Below the pieces are notes generated by a model. That model worked only from the letters and a program-made list of their open reading frames with translations. It made no database searches and was not told the origin of the DNA. From Gnetum montanum (Eukaryota; Streptophyta; Gnetopsida; Gnetales; Gnetaceae): a stretch of 64,000 nt of DNA. The stretch covers positions 149,892-213,891 of the forward strand of contig MNCI01002105.1 of the NCBI GenBank assembly GCA_015680685.1. Direction: 5' to 3'. How positions within the stretch are numbered: position 1 is the stretch's first letter; each line of letters starts with the position of its first letter. Positions 1-11,710 of this stretch are shown in pieces. The translations under genes were made by a program, and so were the position numbers.

Positions 1-1182
1 CATTAAAGAAACCATTAAGAAATGCATGTGCCTCATCCAATTGATAAATGAAATGATTTGCGTGAGCAGCAATAGTAAGAAAAAAATTTAAACCAATTCC
101 ATTCTTGAAATAGAAGTAAAGCTATTGTACCTTGGAGACATTGTTTGGCCATGAGACGAGTTTTGAATTTGTCTACTTCATCATAATGATAGTTTTTTAA
201 TTTTAAACACCTATTTTAACCCAATATCATTACCATATAGACAAGGAGCAAAGCTCCAAGTGTTGTTTCTATGAAATTGTTGAAATTTCTTTTTCATGCA
301 TCAATCCAAAGCATAGGTTGGATGACGGTAGAGAGTTCCATCAATCCCCTAACATAAGCACCATCAATCCCCTAACATAAGCAGTGTAAAAAATTCATCA
401 AGCATGGCAGTGAAGAGAGCATTTGCAATAGGTTCCATATCCTATGTTGATCCATATCCAGTGAAGAGAGCATCTGCAATAGGTTCCATATCCTATGTTG
501 ATCAAGCATCATGCGTTGATGAAATTGGGAATCCATCATTTGGGAGGTCGGGTGATAGGTAGTGAGCAAAAATGGGAGTTGCTGCAAATATGGTAGAGGA
601 CGGTGTGGGCAGGGACGTAGATATAGCAGGGGAATGATTGTTGAAAATACAAGGAGTGAGATCCCAGTGCACAGAGTGTGCTGGAGCCACTAAACATGGA
701 TATGAGGTTGATGCACCCGGTTTGGTTGAAAGGGGCAGTTAAGCAGAAGTGTTATCGTTATCTAGAAAGGATGATATGGTAGTGTACCAGAAGACAGAAA
801 ATTCAAACGCCAAAAAGAGGAATTCGTAGGGATATGAAAACATTGTGCAGGGTGCCACAATGGACTAGGAAGAACGAATGGAGAAGTTATTGGCAATAAT
901 GGGCACATCTGTGGTATTCTATTGGCAGAAGATCTACAGCTACGATGAGTGGTGGCAGAGGATGTTGCAGTGTTGAATGAACAAAAGGCGGGACGATTTT
1001 GGAGGAAGATGTGGCAGCAACCCTGTTTCATCAAACAAACTGGTAGAGGTCATCAGTGTGCGTTGCATGCTAGCTTGGAATAGTGGCAGACCAAGGATTG
1101 ATAGCAAGTGTTGCAGATGATAGGCAATGGTGTGGTGGTACAACCGGCTGAGTTAATTAAGATGAATGAAGCAAATTAGAAG
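1..1182. other. Left flank, unrecognised, with two short tandem duplications
   Basis: No intact gene is visible. A 23-bp unit (CCATCAATCCCCTAACATAA...) is repeated head to tail at 338-360 and 361-383, and a 51-bp unit is repeated at 408-458 and 459-509. Minus-strand reading gives short serine/proline-rich stretches. These could be the variable linker between copia integrase and reverse transcriptase, since a copia relic in the same orientation adjoins at 1183, but no conserved motif supports this. Confidence 0.4.
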
Positions 1183-1628
1183 TCAAAATTTTGGCATAGC
1201 TCTTATAATTTCTCTTTTTTGCTTGTGGTCCACTGAGCCACAGTTGACATGTCCTAACCAAGTAAGCCGTAACCATGCTGTGTCTTTTGTGACAATGAGG
1301 CAATGAAATTCTTTGCATCTGTAGCTTATACATCTGATTTTTGCTAATAGGAATAATGGCAATACCTTTGTAATCATTAGACTTAGAGATTTTACAAGAA
1401 TCTCTTTCAAATTCAACATGATACCCATTGTGACATAATTACCCCACACTTAAGAAATTCTTTGAAAAATGTGGAAAATAACATATTTGTTACCTTGAGT
1501 TATTGTGAAAGGAAGCGATCCAATCCCAATAATGGTTAGCTTGTTTCCATTACCTATAGTTACCTTTCCATCATATTTTTCTAAACTTGAGAACAATTTC
1601 TTATTCCATGTCATGTGATTACTACACC
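1183..1628 (-). pseudogene. Ty1/copia protease and pre-integrase fragment (copia element, distal part)
   Basis: The minus-strand reading begins with CSNHMTWNKKLFSSLEKYDG, the segment that follows the catalytic aspartate in copia retropepsins. It continues through GNGNKLTIIGIGSL and a degenerate NLLSVGQ-like stretch, and ends with the pre-integrase motif WLGHVNCGS near 1230 (compare LWHLRLGHLN in intact copia). The missing D-x-G lies on the other side of element A, at 10541-10549. Joining the two sides with one copy of the ACACC target duplication gives YVDNGCSNHMT in one frame, so the two flanks were one gene. Frameshifts and stops show it is dead. The integrase proper is lost below about 1183. 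Confidence 0.85.
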
Positions 1629-2491
1629 TGATGAGTGGCAAGGTATCCCTACACTCAACCATATGAATATGAGCATGTATGCACGATCCAGTCGAACTTC
1701 GCAGACAAACTAGTTATGGTATATAGATAGTTATATGTTGATTGCAGTTCATTGTCTTCCAACTTGGACTAGTATTTACTTTGTCACGTATGGTTTAGTC
1801 CAGAGTGAGGTGAATGATGAGATCCTAAACTAATGATACTCCTAGAGACGATGGGGAACAATCTTAATTAAGCTAATGGATAATGGAAAATGAAATCTAT
1901 GCTATTCTAAGTGCGATGAGCACCCGTCCTTAATCATCCATACGCATCTTGGACCTCGTGTACTACTTTTGGGATTACCAAGTGCACATTACTTGAGCAC
2001 TTCTAGATATGCTTATGGGTTACCAAGTAGCTACACTTAAATGTTTGTGATTAAGTTGTACTCATTCTGTGTTAATCGATAGGAAGTGTAAATGACAATA
2101 AAGGAAATATGAACTAAAAAGACAACAATAAATAATTAACAATTAAAGTAATTAAAAGCTAAGTGAATGCTACAATGATGGAGTAATCTCGATCTTTATT
2201 GTTCGTCGTGTGTGTGTCCAAGTACTTCACACTCGAACAAAGGTTCCGTACAATTACAATCATCATTGTGGGCATACACTGGGGAAAGAATTGAGATTAA
2301 CTAAAAACTGACAAAAAATTCTACCCTAAGACTTACCAACTTCTCTTTCTTTCCTATGCACCTAAATGTTGTATTTATAGGCCTACATAGGAATCACGAT
2401 ATTGCGTATCCGATATCGTTATCTAGGCTGCAATATAGCATACCCGATATCGAGAATTCGATATTGGGGCCTAGCAAACCACGATTCATCA
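1629..2491 (-). repeat. Element A 3' LTR
   Basis: The 863-bp LTR reads TGATGAG...TCATCA on the plus strand. On the minus strand it carries a TATAAATA box (plus 2372-2379) and, just upstream, degenerate EcoRV-type palindromes (GATATC/CGATAT repeats, 2398-2462). These correspond to the better-preserved palindromes in element B. The internal CTTGGTAAYCC-like module shared with the B and C LTRs lies around 1970-2035. Confidence 0.9.
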
Positions 2492-2679
2492 TACCCCCAT
2501 GATTGAATAACAACTTGTCCTCGAGTCAAACAAAATGAGAACAAGTTCAATTGATTACATAGTAGATAGGTATGAGATTATTGACTAACAAGGAATTACT
2601 CATGCCACAGTGTGGGATTGAACAAAACAAAATTGGGACATAGACATAAAATTACAAAAGGCAAAATTTGTTGGAACTC

Positions 2680-5434
2680 ATGTGGTTCTTGGTGATGGTG
2701 GCTCCTCCCCTTATCTTCTGCTTCAGGCTTTGGAAATGGATGTTTTTGAAGGAGTGCCTTGAGCTTTTATTCATCAGTTTGGGGATCCCATGCCATTAAT
2801 GTTGATGCTCCAATGTTTGATGGAGTTGGCACCTCCCATGGACATAGTAGTTGCGGGAACATTTGATTGGCCTTGATATACCAAGCTACAAAAAAATGTC
2901 ATTCCTCTTCATAGGCTTTGGCTTTATCCTTGCATTCTTGGTAGTCCGTGAGCCATCAAGCCAAATCTACTGCAACATCTTTCTGTCCTTGGTAGCTGGT
3001 TTTGACCACCTCTAATTCAGAATTTGCTAATACTAATCTCTACAATGTCTTCTTGTGTTCAGCAAATTTTGCTTCATATTTAGCATAAGTGGTTGCTACA
3101 TGCTTCTCCAATTCTTTTCTCGAGCATCTTGCTATCAACATGACTAAGTTGGCATACCATAGGTTTGCCAACTCCATGTACTCAATGAGATCTTATATCT
3201 ATAGGTCCCAACTTTTCAGTTCCACTTGGTGGGCTAAGGCATAAGCATCCAATATGGCCCACCAATCAACGTTCTAAGTACTCAGACTATTAATATCGGC
3301 TTTGGCCATCTGGATTTTTTTTCAATCACCTATTTGTACATCCCCACCTAATTTCTGAAATACTCCTTGAGTTTCTCATGTCATTTGGCCTCATTCTATC
3401 ACGTGCTTATTTCAATCACCATCTTCTGGTGAATTCTGCATACCTTCTCTATTGAGAGGGTTCTATTCTCTCTGGCCAAGCGATTCATATCCTGGTTGAC
3501 CCTTATTAATTGTTCTCGCAATTGCTGAAAATTTTCCACAAGAACATTCTTTTGTTTTTCTACTATGATAAACCAAGAATTTTTAGCAACGAGGTATTTA
3601 TTTTCTTGTGAGGCCTTAAGTGCTTTAGCATGTGCATACGTTTGAGCTTGCACCTTGGAAGCATCCCAATTGACCTTCTCTTTTTCCATGACTACTTTTT
3701 TATTGTCTTCTAGAAATTTAGTTAGCTGCTCTATTCAAAAAGATTTCAGTTGGTCTACAGGGATGGATTGGGACAGATCCCATTGTGCAGCTTGTAGGAT
3801 GACAAGCTTTTTTTGGAGTCTTTTTAACTCCTCCTCTGCATGTTCGGCCTTGACCTCTACCATGACCAGCTTCCCTTTTGTAGAAATGAGGTTTAACTAT
3901 GTTGTTGTGACATATTAAGGGATGTCAAACAAGGATGTTATCACTTGTCCTATCTGCAGTAACCGATCTAGAACATCTTCGTGATTTGTAAGAGCCATTA
4001 AGGGACCGACCAAGGTTTGAGCATCGCGTGCTCTTGAAAAATATGCTAATGGAAAAACAAGGACATTCAATGATTTTTTGATGTGATCTACGACAACTTC
4101 TACTGTGCCCGTTGCATCCTAGTGCTGCATGATCATTACTGTGGCACCTTCACCAGTTTCTAATTGCACTTGAAAAGATGCAACATTTCCAGAGATTTGT
4201 TGTGACCAGTGTGATTCCCCTCCTCCTATTTGGATGGACACATTGCCCTGTGCACGATCAATTAAGACTGTGGGTCGTACGACATCATCAATGACCTTGA
4301 AGAGATTTGCTTCATCACAGCTTTCCTAACTGATCAATTCAACGATGGCCCTGAGATGGCTCATTGATGGTCGATAGTCTTGCGATAGCGGTGGCGGTTG
4401 ATCTTGTTGACCTGTAGGTTGTGTGCTAGGCCCCGCTTCTTGTTGTTGATTAGGTCTTGTATCTAGAAGTTGGCTAGGCCTTGTAGTTTCAGGTGTAGTG
4501 GGCTCCACCATCTATTCTTACTCAGGTTCCAATGTCTTACCAACATTTTTCCTTGGGGTTGGTGGCTTCAGTAATTTAGCAAATGAGGCATTTTGAGCCT
4601 TTTTGGGGACATCATTAATGTACCTTAGAATTCTAGCACATCGACACAAATTCATGATTAGGTAGGAAAAAGGCAATGTGAACTTCCCTATCTTACGTTC
4701 TTCAAACCACCTTAAAAGGCATCAACCTTGCCCATCAAGATGGCACTTCCTCTAGCTGCATAGGTAGAAATTCTGTTCAATCCTTTTGTTGAAAAAATGT
4801 GATATGTGCCAATTTTGAAGTAGATCCTCTCTTCAAGTGTGAGCTCTCCATATGCTTTATCCTCTTTGCCATATGCCCTTTTTAACCATATCTTACGCGC
4901 ATATGCATCATAGCGAGTGGATAGGTGAGCAACCCTGGGCCCTATATTTGGAAGATTCAACACTTCCGAAATGGCCTTGGTAGAGAAATCAATAGAAATC
5001 CCACCAATATCAATGATGGTGCCTCCTTCCTTATTGTGCCAAAATTGGTACGCCTCCCCAAGGTACCAATCACCACTCTCAGAGAGAACATGCCATAGTG
5101 GAGACCCTTTAAGTTGGTCTTTGACTACCTCAGGGGAAAATTCAGTAAAAGGTCGAAAATTGAGTTTTACAATCACAGCTACTGATGTGGACCTTTTACG
5201 AATTGCCTGAACACATTGTAGCGACAACGTAAGATGTTGTCCCTGTTTAGGTGCCCTATCGTCTCCACCTTCGGCATGCCCCAATTGCATAGTAATAGGA
5301 GGTTCTTGATGAATGCTGAACGAGTGTGCCTCCTATTGTGCATGTTCTTTGGGAAGTGTTTGGCCTCTACCTCTCCTTGGCTATTTGGATGCACCTTGAG
5401 AGGGTCCTCCTTGTTTTCCTCATTTAGGGGCCAT
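2680..5434 (-). pseudogene. Element A ORF2 (Athila-ORF/plant-transposon-domain-like, then coiled coil)
   Basis: The start is the ATG at 5434, immediately preceded by TTTCAG, a good splice acceptor. Element B has the same arrangement at 47456-47464. The best-preserved part (about 5290-4715) reads WHVLSESGDWYLGEAYQFWH and then IDFSTKAISEVLNLPNIGP. The pattern (V/I)xFSxxxIxxxLxLP recalls the plant-specific domain of Athila ORF1 and 'putative plant transposon protein' families; this is my recollection of the pattern, not a search result. After a variable proline/glutamine-rich linker (about 4510-4330, TRPSQLLDTRPNQQQEAGPS), the C-terminal half (3690-2900) is charged and predicted coiled coil. The ORF ends near 2680 in a region matched in element B (PKPEAEDKGR versus IPRPGMQEKG). 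There are several stops and frameshifts. Function is unknown. Confidence 0.6.
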
Positions 5435-7410
5435 CTGAAATCACATGGGACTGATTATCAGTAAGGCTATTTACAAAATTAGATCAATACCTTACTCCTT
5501 ACCCTTAATAGATTCATTTCTTGCTTAGTGTGATTTAGAGTTAGATATTTTTGCAAAAATTCTCCTAAAATTTTTGATATTGGGCCCAATTTTAATTAGG
5601 TGACTCCAAAAAATAATTTTCATAGGATTGGTGAAGAAATAAAATTAATTTGGAAAATGTTTTTAGCATTTTTAAGGTCACTTACCCTTGATAATATCCT
5701 TTAGGCAACGATGAATTTTAAAAAAACTACATGCAACTTGAAGCATACCCTTCCCCCATGACTAAGTTAAACACTCTAGGTTTATGTAGGTTTGATCGGA
5801 ATGGGAATAAGATCTTTAATGAGCAAGTTATTAATGTTTGAATAATAGGTGTGCAAGCTAGAAAATTCGTGGAAGAAAATTTCAACAACTCCCATCGCAT
5901 GAATAGTGAAAAATGACATTGATATGCGCAGGGGGTCCATATATATAGTTTTTATAGATGTGATATCATATACCCGCTAGTGTGGACCTGATATCATGTT
6001 GGACCCAATACGAGGTACTCGATATCACATCCCTTTGGAAATAGGGTACTTGGAAAAATTGATAAATTTTCAAATTTCCAAGGCCAAAAATGAAGGATTT
6101 AAGATTAAGTTGAAAGATCTAGGGTGACTTTGAAGAAACCTAAAGGCATCAAGAGTGTAATGAAGTGAAATTTAACAATGAAATTCATGAATAGGATGAG
6201 GAAAAAGGACATGTTGTGGTGCATAGGAACATTGGAATTTAAAATGATGATAAAGGAAAAGATAATTGTAGTAATGAATTACTTGGAGGATGTAAGATGA
6301 TGTGGTGATGTGCAAAGAGTGAAAATTACAAAAGTTACACAAGTGGATCCTCCCTAAAGTAGGTTCCTACCTATCATGCCCCTATGTAACCACACCTTAA
6401 AATGTTTGTAGGCATAAAAAGGGTTAAATGCAATCCATACCAGTGCAACAAAACACACACATGTAGATACCACTGTGATGAGGTATGAGTTCTATGCCAC
6501 ACAAGACACAAGTTAAAAATACTTAGACAATGAGGTGAAACGAATCATAGAAGGGATTGCAAAGATTGGCATGTGAGGTAACTGACCCTAGGCACAATGA
6601 ATCCTTGAGTGTGGGGGACATGATTAATGTATCATTAGTTCTTCACTCCAAAATAAAGACCAAGTCCATGCCTCTCATCAGTGACATCAGATTGTTTCAT
6701 CCAATGATGGACAACCATAAGAGCACCATGATAGTAAGGCATATGATCACTTGGCATTTTGTCCAAGGGAGGAGTGATTCGAAATTTCTTTGTGACACAT
6801 TTTTCTTGATTTTTTTGATGTTTTTCTTTTCTTCTTTTCTTTTTCTAGCTACTTTGGCACTTGGTCCTTTCCAACAATGAACTAGAGAAGCCACCAACCT
6901 TTAGGCATGGGTGCATGTCTTTCCAATGGGACACCTAGAATAGCATTAAGGTTCTTTATTGAGTGCCTTTATTACTCTTACTTCCATTTTTCGTTAGATC
7001 TACAAGGATTTTAGTACAACCAAGCTACATGATAGCACATACAAATGTCACCAAAGAGAATCCAGAAGTCCCCTTGATGTCACACCCTGGCCATTCCCTC
7101 TTAGTCCATCATTTTTCACTCTGGGCATAATGAGAACAAAATTACTTTTAAGTTTTAATGATGAAAAGAATATCATCATACCCAGAGTAGAACCTCTTAT
7201 TAACAGAATGGATGGTGGATGTTGCGGGCTCACTATCCAAATAATTAGTCACTTGAGACTTGATAGCATAGAATAACACCTCAACTGACAAGTCACATGA
7301 GTATTTTATTCACCAATGATATTACCCTCAAAAAGACAAAACAAAAAATTGGAAATGAAAACAAAAAATTGTAAAATCAAAGAAAAGGAAAAACATTTAC
7401 TAATTTTTCT
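5435..7410 (-). other. Element A gag-ORF2 spacer with conserved non-coding blocks
   Basis: No coding signal was seen. Four blocks recur in elements B, C and (partly) F in the same order: around 7040-7115 (GTGTGACATCAAGGGGAC on the minus strand), 6902-6925 (GGCATGGGTGCATGTCTTTCC on the plus strand), 6655-6710 (GACCAAGTCCATG...GTTTCATCC) and 6320-6395 (GTGGATCCTCCCTAAAGTAGG). Around 5965-6030 there are extra GATATC-type palindromes similar to those in the LTRs. The rest is AT-rich, and the Latin-like short ORFs here are not conserved. Confidence 0.6.
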
Positions 7411-9716
7411 TGTTAGAATGGAGGATATCTCCCATAACTAAACTTTTGAGCATGACTAGAATTAATGAATGGAAAATGCGGATCCATGTATGTGGGAAAT
7501 ATTGGAGTCTAATCATATCCAAACCACTGGGTGTCTTTTGATGTGGTGGCTGGAAAGTACCCAACTTGAGGTTCTCACACTTGATTAAAGTTGGCATAGT
7601 GGGACAATTTATAAGATGTGGTTATGTGATAAGGAGTTGACCCACTATGGCACCCGTGACCGTAAGATAGTATGTAAGGATCAATATGTCTCCCTACATG
7701 GTTATATTCATTGGGCTGCATGGTTCTTGGAGTGTTGATTGGTGGCCTTGATAAGGTAACAGGAGGCATTGAGTTTTAAGGAGAAGATGCATCATAGCAC
7801 TGAATTTGTGCTGAGTTGGTGGATGCAGTGGTTTTAGAACTATGTTGTCTCTTTTTACGATCATTAATGTTGTGGAGGACCTCCACTACTATTGACAGTA
7901 GTAGCATAAGTAATGTTCATGGGTTGGTGCTATGGTGCAAAACCTTCTAGCATAACTAGTGGTGATGTAGAAGGAGGTGAATGATGAGAATATTGAGGAC
8001 AAGGAGAAGTGCAAGGAACATGAGGAGGTGATCTTGTTGGAGAGCACATGGGTTGATAGTACTTAAGAGAATGATAACAATGTGATGAAATAGAGGATGT
8101 TAACATAGTTGGGGAAATAGGATGCTAAACATAATAAGTGCTTGTGTTTGGATGGTATGAAGGGTGTGACTAGTTTGACGGTGGCCTTCCCCATGACTAG
8201 GATTTTTGCCACTGTGGTTAAACCTAGTATTTCTATACGAAATCTAGATGTAACATTCCTCCCCAATGCTCATGTAAATGTGACAAGATTGGGAATTAAC
8301 CTTTGGGGTGATCATATAGGAAAATGTCACATTGATACATGTGATTTGCAGTTGAGCTCTTATCCTTATTTTCTTCAACCCTTCTTTCCGATTGTCGTGT
8401 GGTGTCTTGTCCTATTTTTCAGTTTGGCATGGTTCCACCTCTAATAATGTTGGAATATTCTCTACATTTTTCATGTACCCATTCCATCATCTTATTGATC
8501 TTTGCCTCAATTTCATATAGTGATTATAGTATTGGCAAAGATGATTCCACCTCCTTGAGGTGAGTTGATTTCTCCTCTTCATGATCTTGGACCTTTGCTA
8601 TTGTGAGATTTTGATCCTGTTGAGAGCTTTCAACATTCCCCCATTTAGCTATTTCTCCTTCTTCTTTTGCTACCCACTTGATAAGATCTTGGAATTGGTG
8701 GGTTCATAGCTCATATAGTTGACCTGGGACATACATCCCTAGGGTCTCCCTTATTTCATTACGAAGCCCATCCATAATGCGATACATTAGCCTTTCCTCG
8801 AACAACCCATGGCTTGGGCAATTGTTTAACAATGAATAATATTTTTCTAAGGTCATGTCCAAGGGTTCATGTTGCCTTTATTTCCACTCTTGGATTTTTC
8901 TACTCAAGGATAACACTCTTGCATAGGTTTGATAGCTTTTAGTGAAGAGTTCTACCATTGTTAGCCAACTTCGAATTGATTTCAGCTTTAAAGACCTATA
9001 CCATACTTTTGCTTGGCCAACGAGTGTCATAGGAAAGAGCTTAAGTTTTTTCCACCCATTATCAATATTGTTCCATTCACAGGCATCATAGAAGACTTGT
9101 AAATGATGTTGTGGATCTAAATCATAGCCTCCTGAAAACTTAGGAAAGTTGTTTAAATTAAGCCTAGGTAGATGGATTTCCTCACAATGCCTGCAGCATA
9201 TTTGAACAGCCTCTTGTATATGCATTAGGCTCTTAGTGGCTAGCAAGGGTTCATCGTCACTAAGTAAGTCATGAGTTTGTGAGCTAGGACTTGTCTATAT
9301 TCATGTTGGCGTTCCTGACTTTGCCCCTAGGTTCAATTTTTATTTTCATGCTAACCCATTGAGAAATGATCATCCGTGTCATGACAGGACATTGAAGGAG
9401 TACAGGAAGAGAAAGAACCGAAAGACTCATCATGACTTTTGTAAGTCTCCCAATCATCCCTGGATAAATTCTTGTTAACCATTGAGAAGGTCCTAGGCCT
9501 TATGGACCCCCTCATTCCATGGGATGTCCCATCCTTACTAAAGGTATCTAAGTTGGATGACAAGAGTCCTTGAGTATCGTTGGGGTGTCCATGAACATAT
9601 GAGACTCTTGCATAAGATTGAGTACTCCAAACTTCTTCATTATCATACATTTTGTTGGTTCTCTAATGGACTGCATCACTAGATGTTGTGTTACTGTTGT
9701 CCTGTGAGAGAGACAT
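7411..9716 (-). pseudogene. gag: Element A gag
   Basis: The ATG at 9716 opens MSLSQDN, matching MSLSQGSDN in element C. The core (9246-8878) is a clear plant retrotransposon gag domain: LNNFPKFSGGYDLDPQHHL, WNNIDNGWKKLKLFPMTLVG, AKVWYRSLK, FTKSYQTYARV. A second helical block around 8870-8640 matches the B and C gags (MDGLRNE, RETLG, HQFQDLIKWVAKEEGE). A cysteine/histidine motif follows near 8340-8260 (CDIFLYDHPKG...SHLHEHW). The tail is rich in Ser/Pro/His and ends with the conserved SYG-YPPF stop near 7411-7430. Several frameshifts and in-frame stops make it non-functional. It encodes the capsid-like structural protein of the element. Confidence 0.88.
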
Positions 9717-9830
9717 TGGTGTAAATTGTGTGTGACTTAATTGAAGTAAATTTCTTTTCTAAAAGATTTATCGTTAATACTTTGTTATAGTGACCTTGTA
9801 TGATATAACTAATCTAGATAACTAGCATCA

Positions 9831-9848
9831 TCCCCAACAACAACACCA
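9831..9848 (-). other. Element A primer-binding site
   Basis: On the minus strand it reads TGGTGTTGTTGTTGGGGA, one base inside the 5' LTR edge. It is a degenerate form of TGGCGCCGTTGCCGGGGA, the PBS typical of Athila-type plant elements. The C/G positions have decayed to T, as expected after cytosine deamination. Confidence 0.8.
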
Positions 9849-9849
9849 A

Positions 9850-10535
9850 TGATGAGTGGTAAGGTACCCCTACACTCAACCATACGAATATGAGCATGTA
9901 CGCATGATTTGGTCAAACTCTATAGACAGACTAGTTGTGGTATCTAGATAGTTACATGTTGATCACAGTTCGCTGTCTTTCCACCTAAACTAGTATTTAC
10001 TTTGTCATGTATGGTTTAATCCAGAGTGAGGTGAATGGTGGGATCCTAAAATAATGCTACTCCTAGAGATGATGGAGAACAATCTTAATTAAGGTAATAG
10101 ACCATGGAAAATGAAATCTATGCTATCCTAAGTGTGATGAGCATCCATCCTTAATCATTCGTATGCATCTTGTACCTTGTGTACTACTTTTGGGATTACC
10201 AAGCACACATTACTTGAGCANGATTAACATGAAATGAGTACAGCTTAATCATAAACATTTAAGCATAACTACTTGGTAACCCAATAGCGTATCTAGGAGT
10301 GCTCAAGTAATGTGTGCTTGGTAATCCCAAAAGTAGTACACAAGGTACAAGATGCATACGAATGATTAAGGATGGATGCTCATCACACTTAGGATAGCAT
10401 AGATTTCATTTTCCATGGTCTATTACCTTAATTAAGATTGTTCTCCATCATCTCTAGGAGTAGCATTATTTTAGGATCCCACCATTCACCTCACTCTGGA
10501 TTAAACCATACATNCTGACAAACCACAATATATCA
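9850..10535 (-). repeat. Element A 5' LTR, interrupted by an assembly gap
   Basis: It starts TGATGAGTGG at 9850 and follows the 3' LTR closely to 10220. After two single-N joins it resumes at 10515 with CTGACAAACCACAATATATC, homologous to the last 21 bases of the other LTR, and ends at 10535 next to the ACACC duplication. About half of the LTR is missing or misplaced. Confidence 0.85.
10222..10513. other. Inverted contig between two single-N joins (probable scaffold artefact)
   Basis: Bases 10300-10513 are, by eye, an exact reverse complement of 10007-10220. Bases 10222-10299 extend the same LTR further when reversed. The segment is bounded by N at 10221 and 10514. This is best explained as an overlapping contig scaffolded in the wrong orientation. 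Confidence 0.9.
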
Positions 10536-10540
10536 ACACC

Positions 10541-11575
10541 CATTATCAACATATCAAATATTGTTGTTGTTGCCAACATCTGGTACCTTTGTAAAGATTA
10601 GAAGTTGATCTTTCTCCTTTTCAATATAAAACAATTGGTCACCTTTTTATTGATCCTTTTGTTGATCTTCATGTTCTATAATTTTTTCTTTACCTTTCTT
10701 TTCATACTTCATTCTAGACTAACATTTTGAAGTATTGTGGGTGTTGGTACCAAAAAAATCACAATTCTTACTTTCCTTTGTTTGATTTGATCTTCCACAA
10801 CCATGACCTCCAAGTCTGCTATGACCATGTCCACATCCTCTAAATGAGGATCTGCCTAAGGATTGTTGATTTTGATTTTGATTGAACTTCCTCTAAAATT
10901 GTACTTAAAATGCATTTATTGTTGATTCCTCATGATCAAAAATCCTTTGCTCATATGTCCTTAAGCTTCCTATGAGCTCAACCATGATTATTCTATCAAG
11001 ATCTCTTGCTTCTTCAATAGCCACAATGACAAGATCATATCGTCTAGTTACACTTTGAAGGATCTTTTCAATAGCACACCTTTCTTCAAGCATTTCTCCA
11101 CAAGATCAAAGTTCATTTTGAAGCTATTGAAATCAACTGATGTATTGATCAAGATTCTTTGAATTTAGCATGCACAAAGATTTAAAATCTTTCATTAATA
11201 CTTGTAACTTGACACCACAAACTTTTGATGATTCCTTGTATGTAATCTATAGTGCATCCCATGTAGCTTTGCTAATTTGATGCATGATAATTTTAGAAAA
11301 TATTATCACATCTAACCCATATTAAATGATGAATAATGCTTTTGCATCTTTCTTACAAAGCTCCTTGACTTAATTCTTTTGTTCTTCCTTCAAGGCTTGA
11401 AACGTTTCTTGATCAACATCTTTAAATCCATTTTCAACAAAATCCCACAAATCTTGTGAGATAAAAAATGCCTACATCTTGATTGCCCAATACTCATAAT
11501 TCTCTCCATTGAAGATAGGAACTTAGAGAGATACAAATTAGTGATTTTCAGCCATTTTGGAGAGATCTGTTGGCA
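10541..11575 (-). pseudogene. gag: Ty1/copia gag (UBN2-type) with start of protease
   Basis: On the minus strand the protein starts MAENH near 11560 and runs through VPIFNGENYEYWAIKM, AFFISQDLWDFVENGFKD and ETFQALKEEQK. These are the signature segments of the plant copia gag-polypeptide (UBN2 family). A later stretch (11093-10905) has YDLVIVAIEEARDLD and VELIGSLRTYEQR, again typical. A decayed zinc knuckle is visible near 10740 (CDFFGTNTHNTSKC, with the pattern C-x2-C-x4-H-x4-C partly lost). The end nearest 10541 carries the protease motif residues YVDNG, with DNG in place of the usual DSG. Stops and frameshifts are numerous. It belongs to the same element as the fragment at 1183-1628. Confidence 0.87.
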
Positions 11576-11593
11576 AGAATATGAACTAAGCTA

Positions 11594-11604
11594 CTCTAAT
11601 ACCA
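11594..11604 (-). other. Copia primer-binding site (initiator-tRNA-Met type)
   Basis: The minus strand reads TGGTATTAGAG, one mismatch from TGGTATCAGAG, the initiator-methionine tRNA PBS of plant copia elements. It lies between the 5' LTR edge and the gag start, which fixes the orientation of the copia element. Confidence 0.8.
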
Positions 11605-11606
11605 AA

Positions 11607-11710
11607 TGAAGAATCTAAAGGGCCTTGGATTTATGATCTAAGATAAAAGGAAATAAAGAACTTAGTTATAACAAACACACTCTTATGAAACTCTCTTAAA
11701 TTCTCTTACT
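11607..11710 (-). repeat. Copia 5' LTR, inner fragment
   Basis: The plus strand begins TGAAGAATCT two bases beyond the primer-binding site, as expected for an LTR 3' end in minus orientation. After 104 bp it is interrupted by element E. The rest should continue from 19724. Confidence 0.6.

Larger units (their letters stand above)
1629..10535 (-). mobile_element. Element A: LTR retrotransposon, gag + ORF2, no pol
   Basis: The element is flanked by a perfect 5-bp target duplication, ACACC, at 1624-1628 and 10536-10540. LTRs lie at 1629-2491 and 9850-10535. The primer-binding site is at 9831-9848 and the polypurine tract complement (TACCCCCAT) is at 2492-2500. Order on the minus strand is 5' LTR, PBS, gag (9716 to about 7411), conserved spacer, ORF2 (5434 to about 2680), PPT, 3' LTR. 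The PBS resembles that of Athila-lineage Ty3/gypsy elements. No protease, reverse transcriptase, RNase H or integrase motif was seen in the 7.3-kb interior. It is nested inside the copia protease gene. Its 5' LTR contains an assembly artefact. Confidence 0.92.

Noticed and set aside
7048-7233. 61-codon minus-strand ORF in element A
   Set aside because: The stretch is the conserved non-coding spacer block also found in B and C, where the frame is not kept.
10007-10513. A biological palindrome or inverted LTR
   Set aside because: Perfect identity, single-N borders and partial extension of the LTR fit a scaffolding error better.
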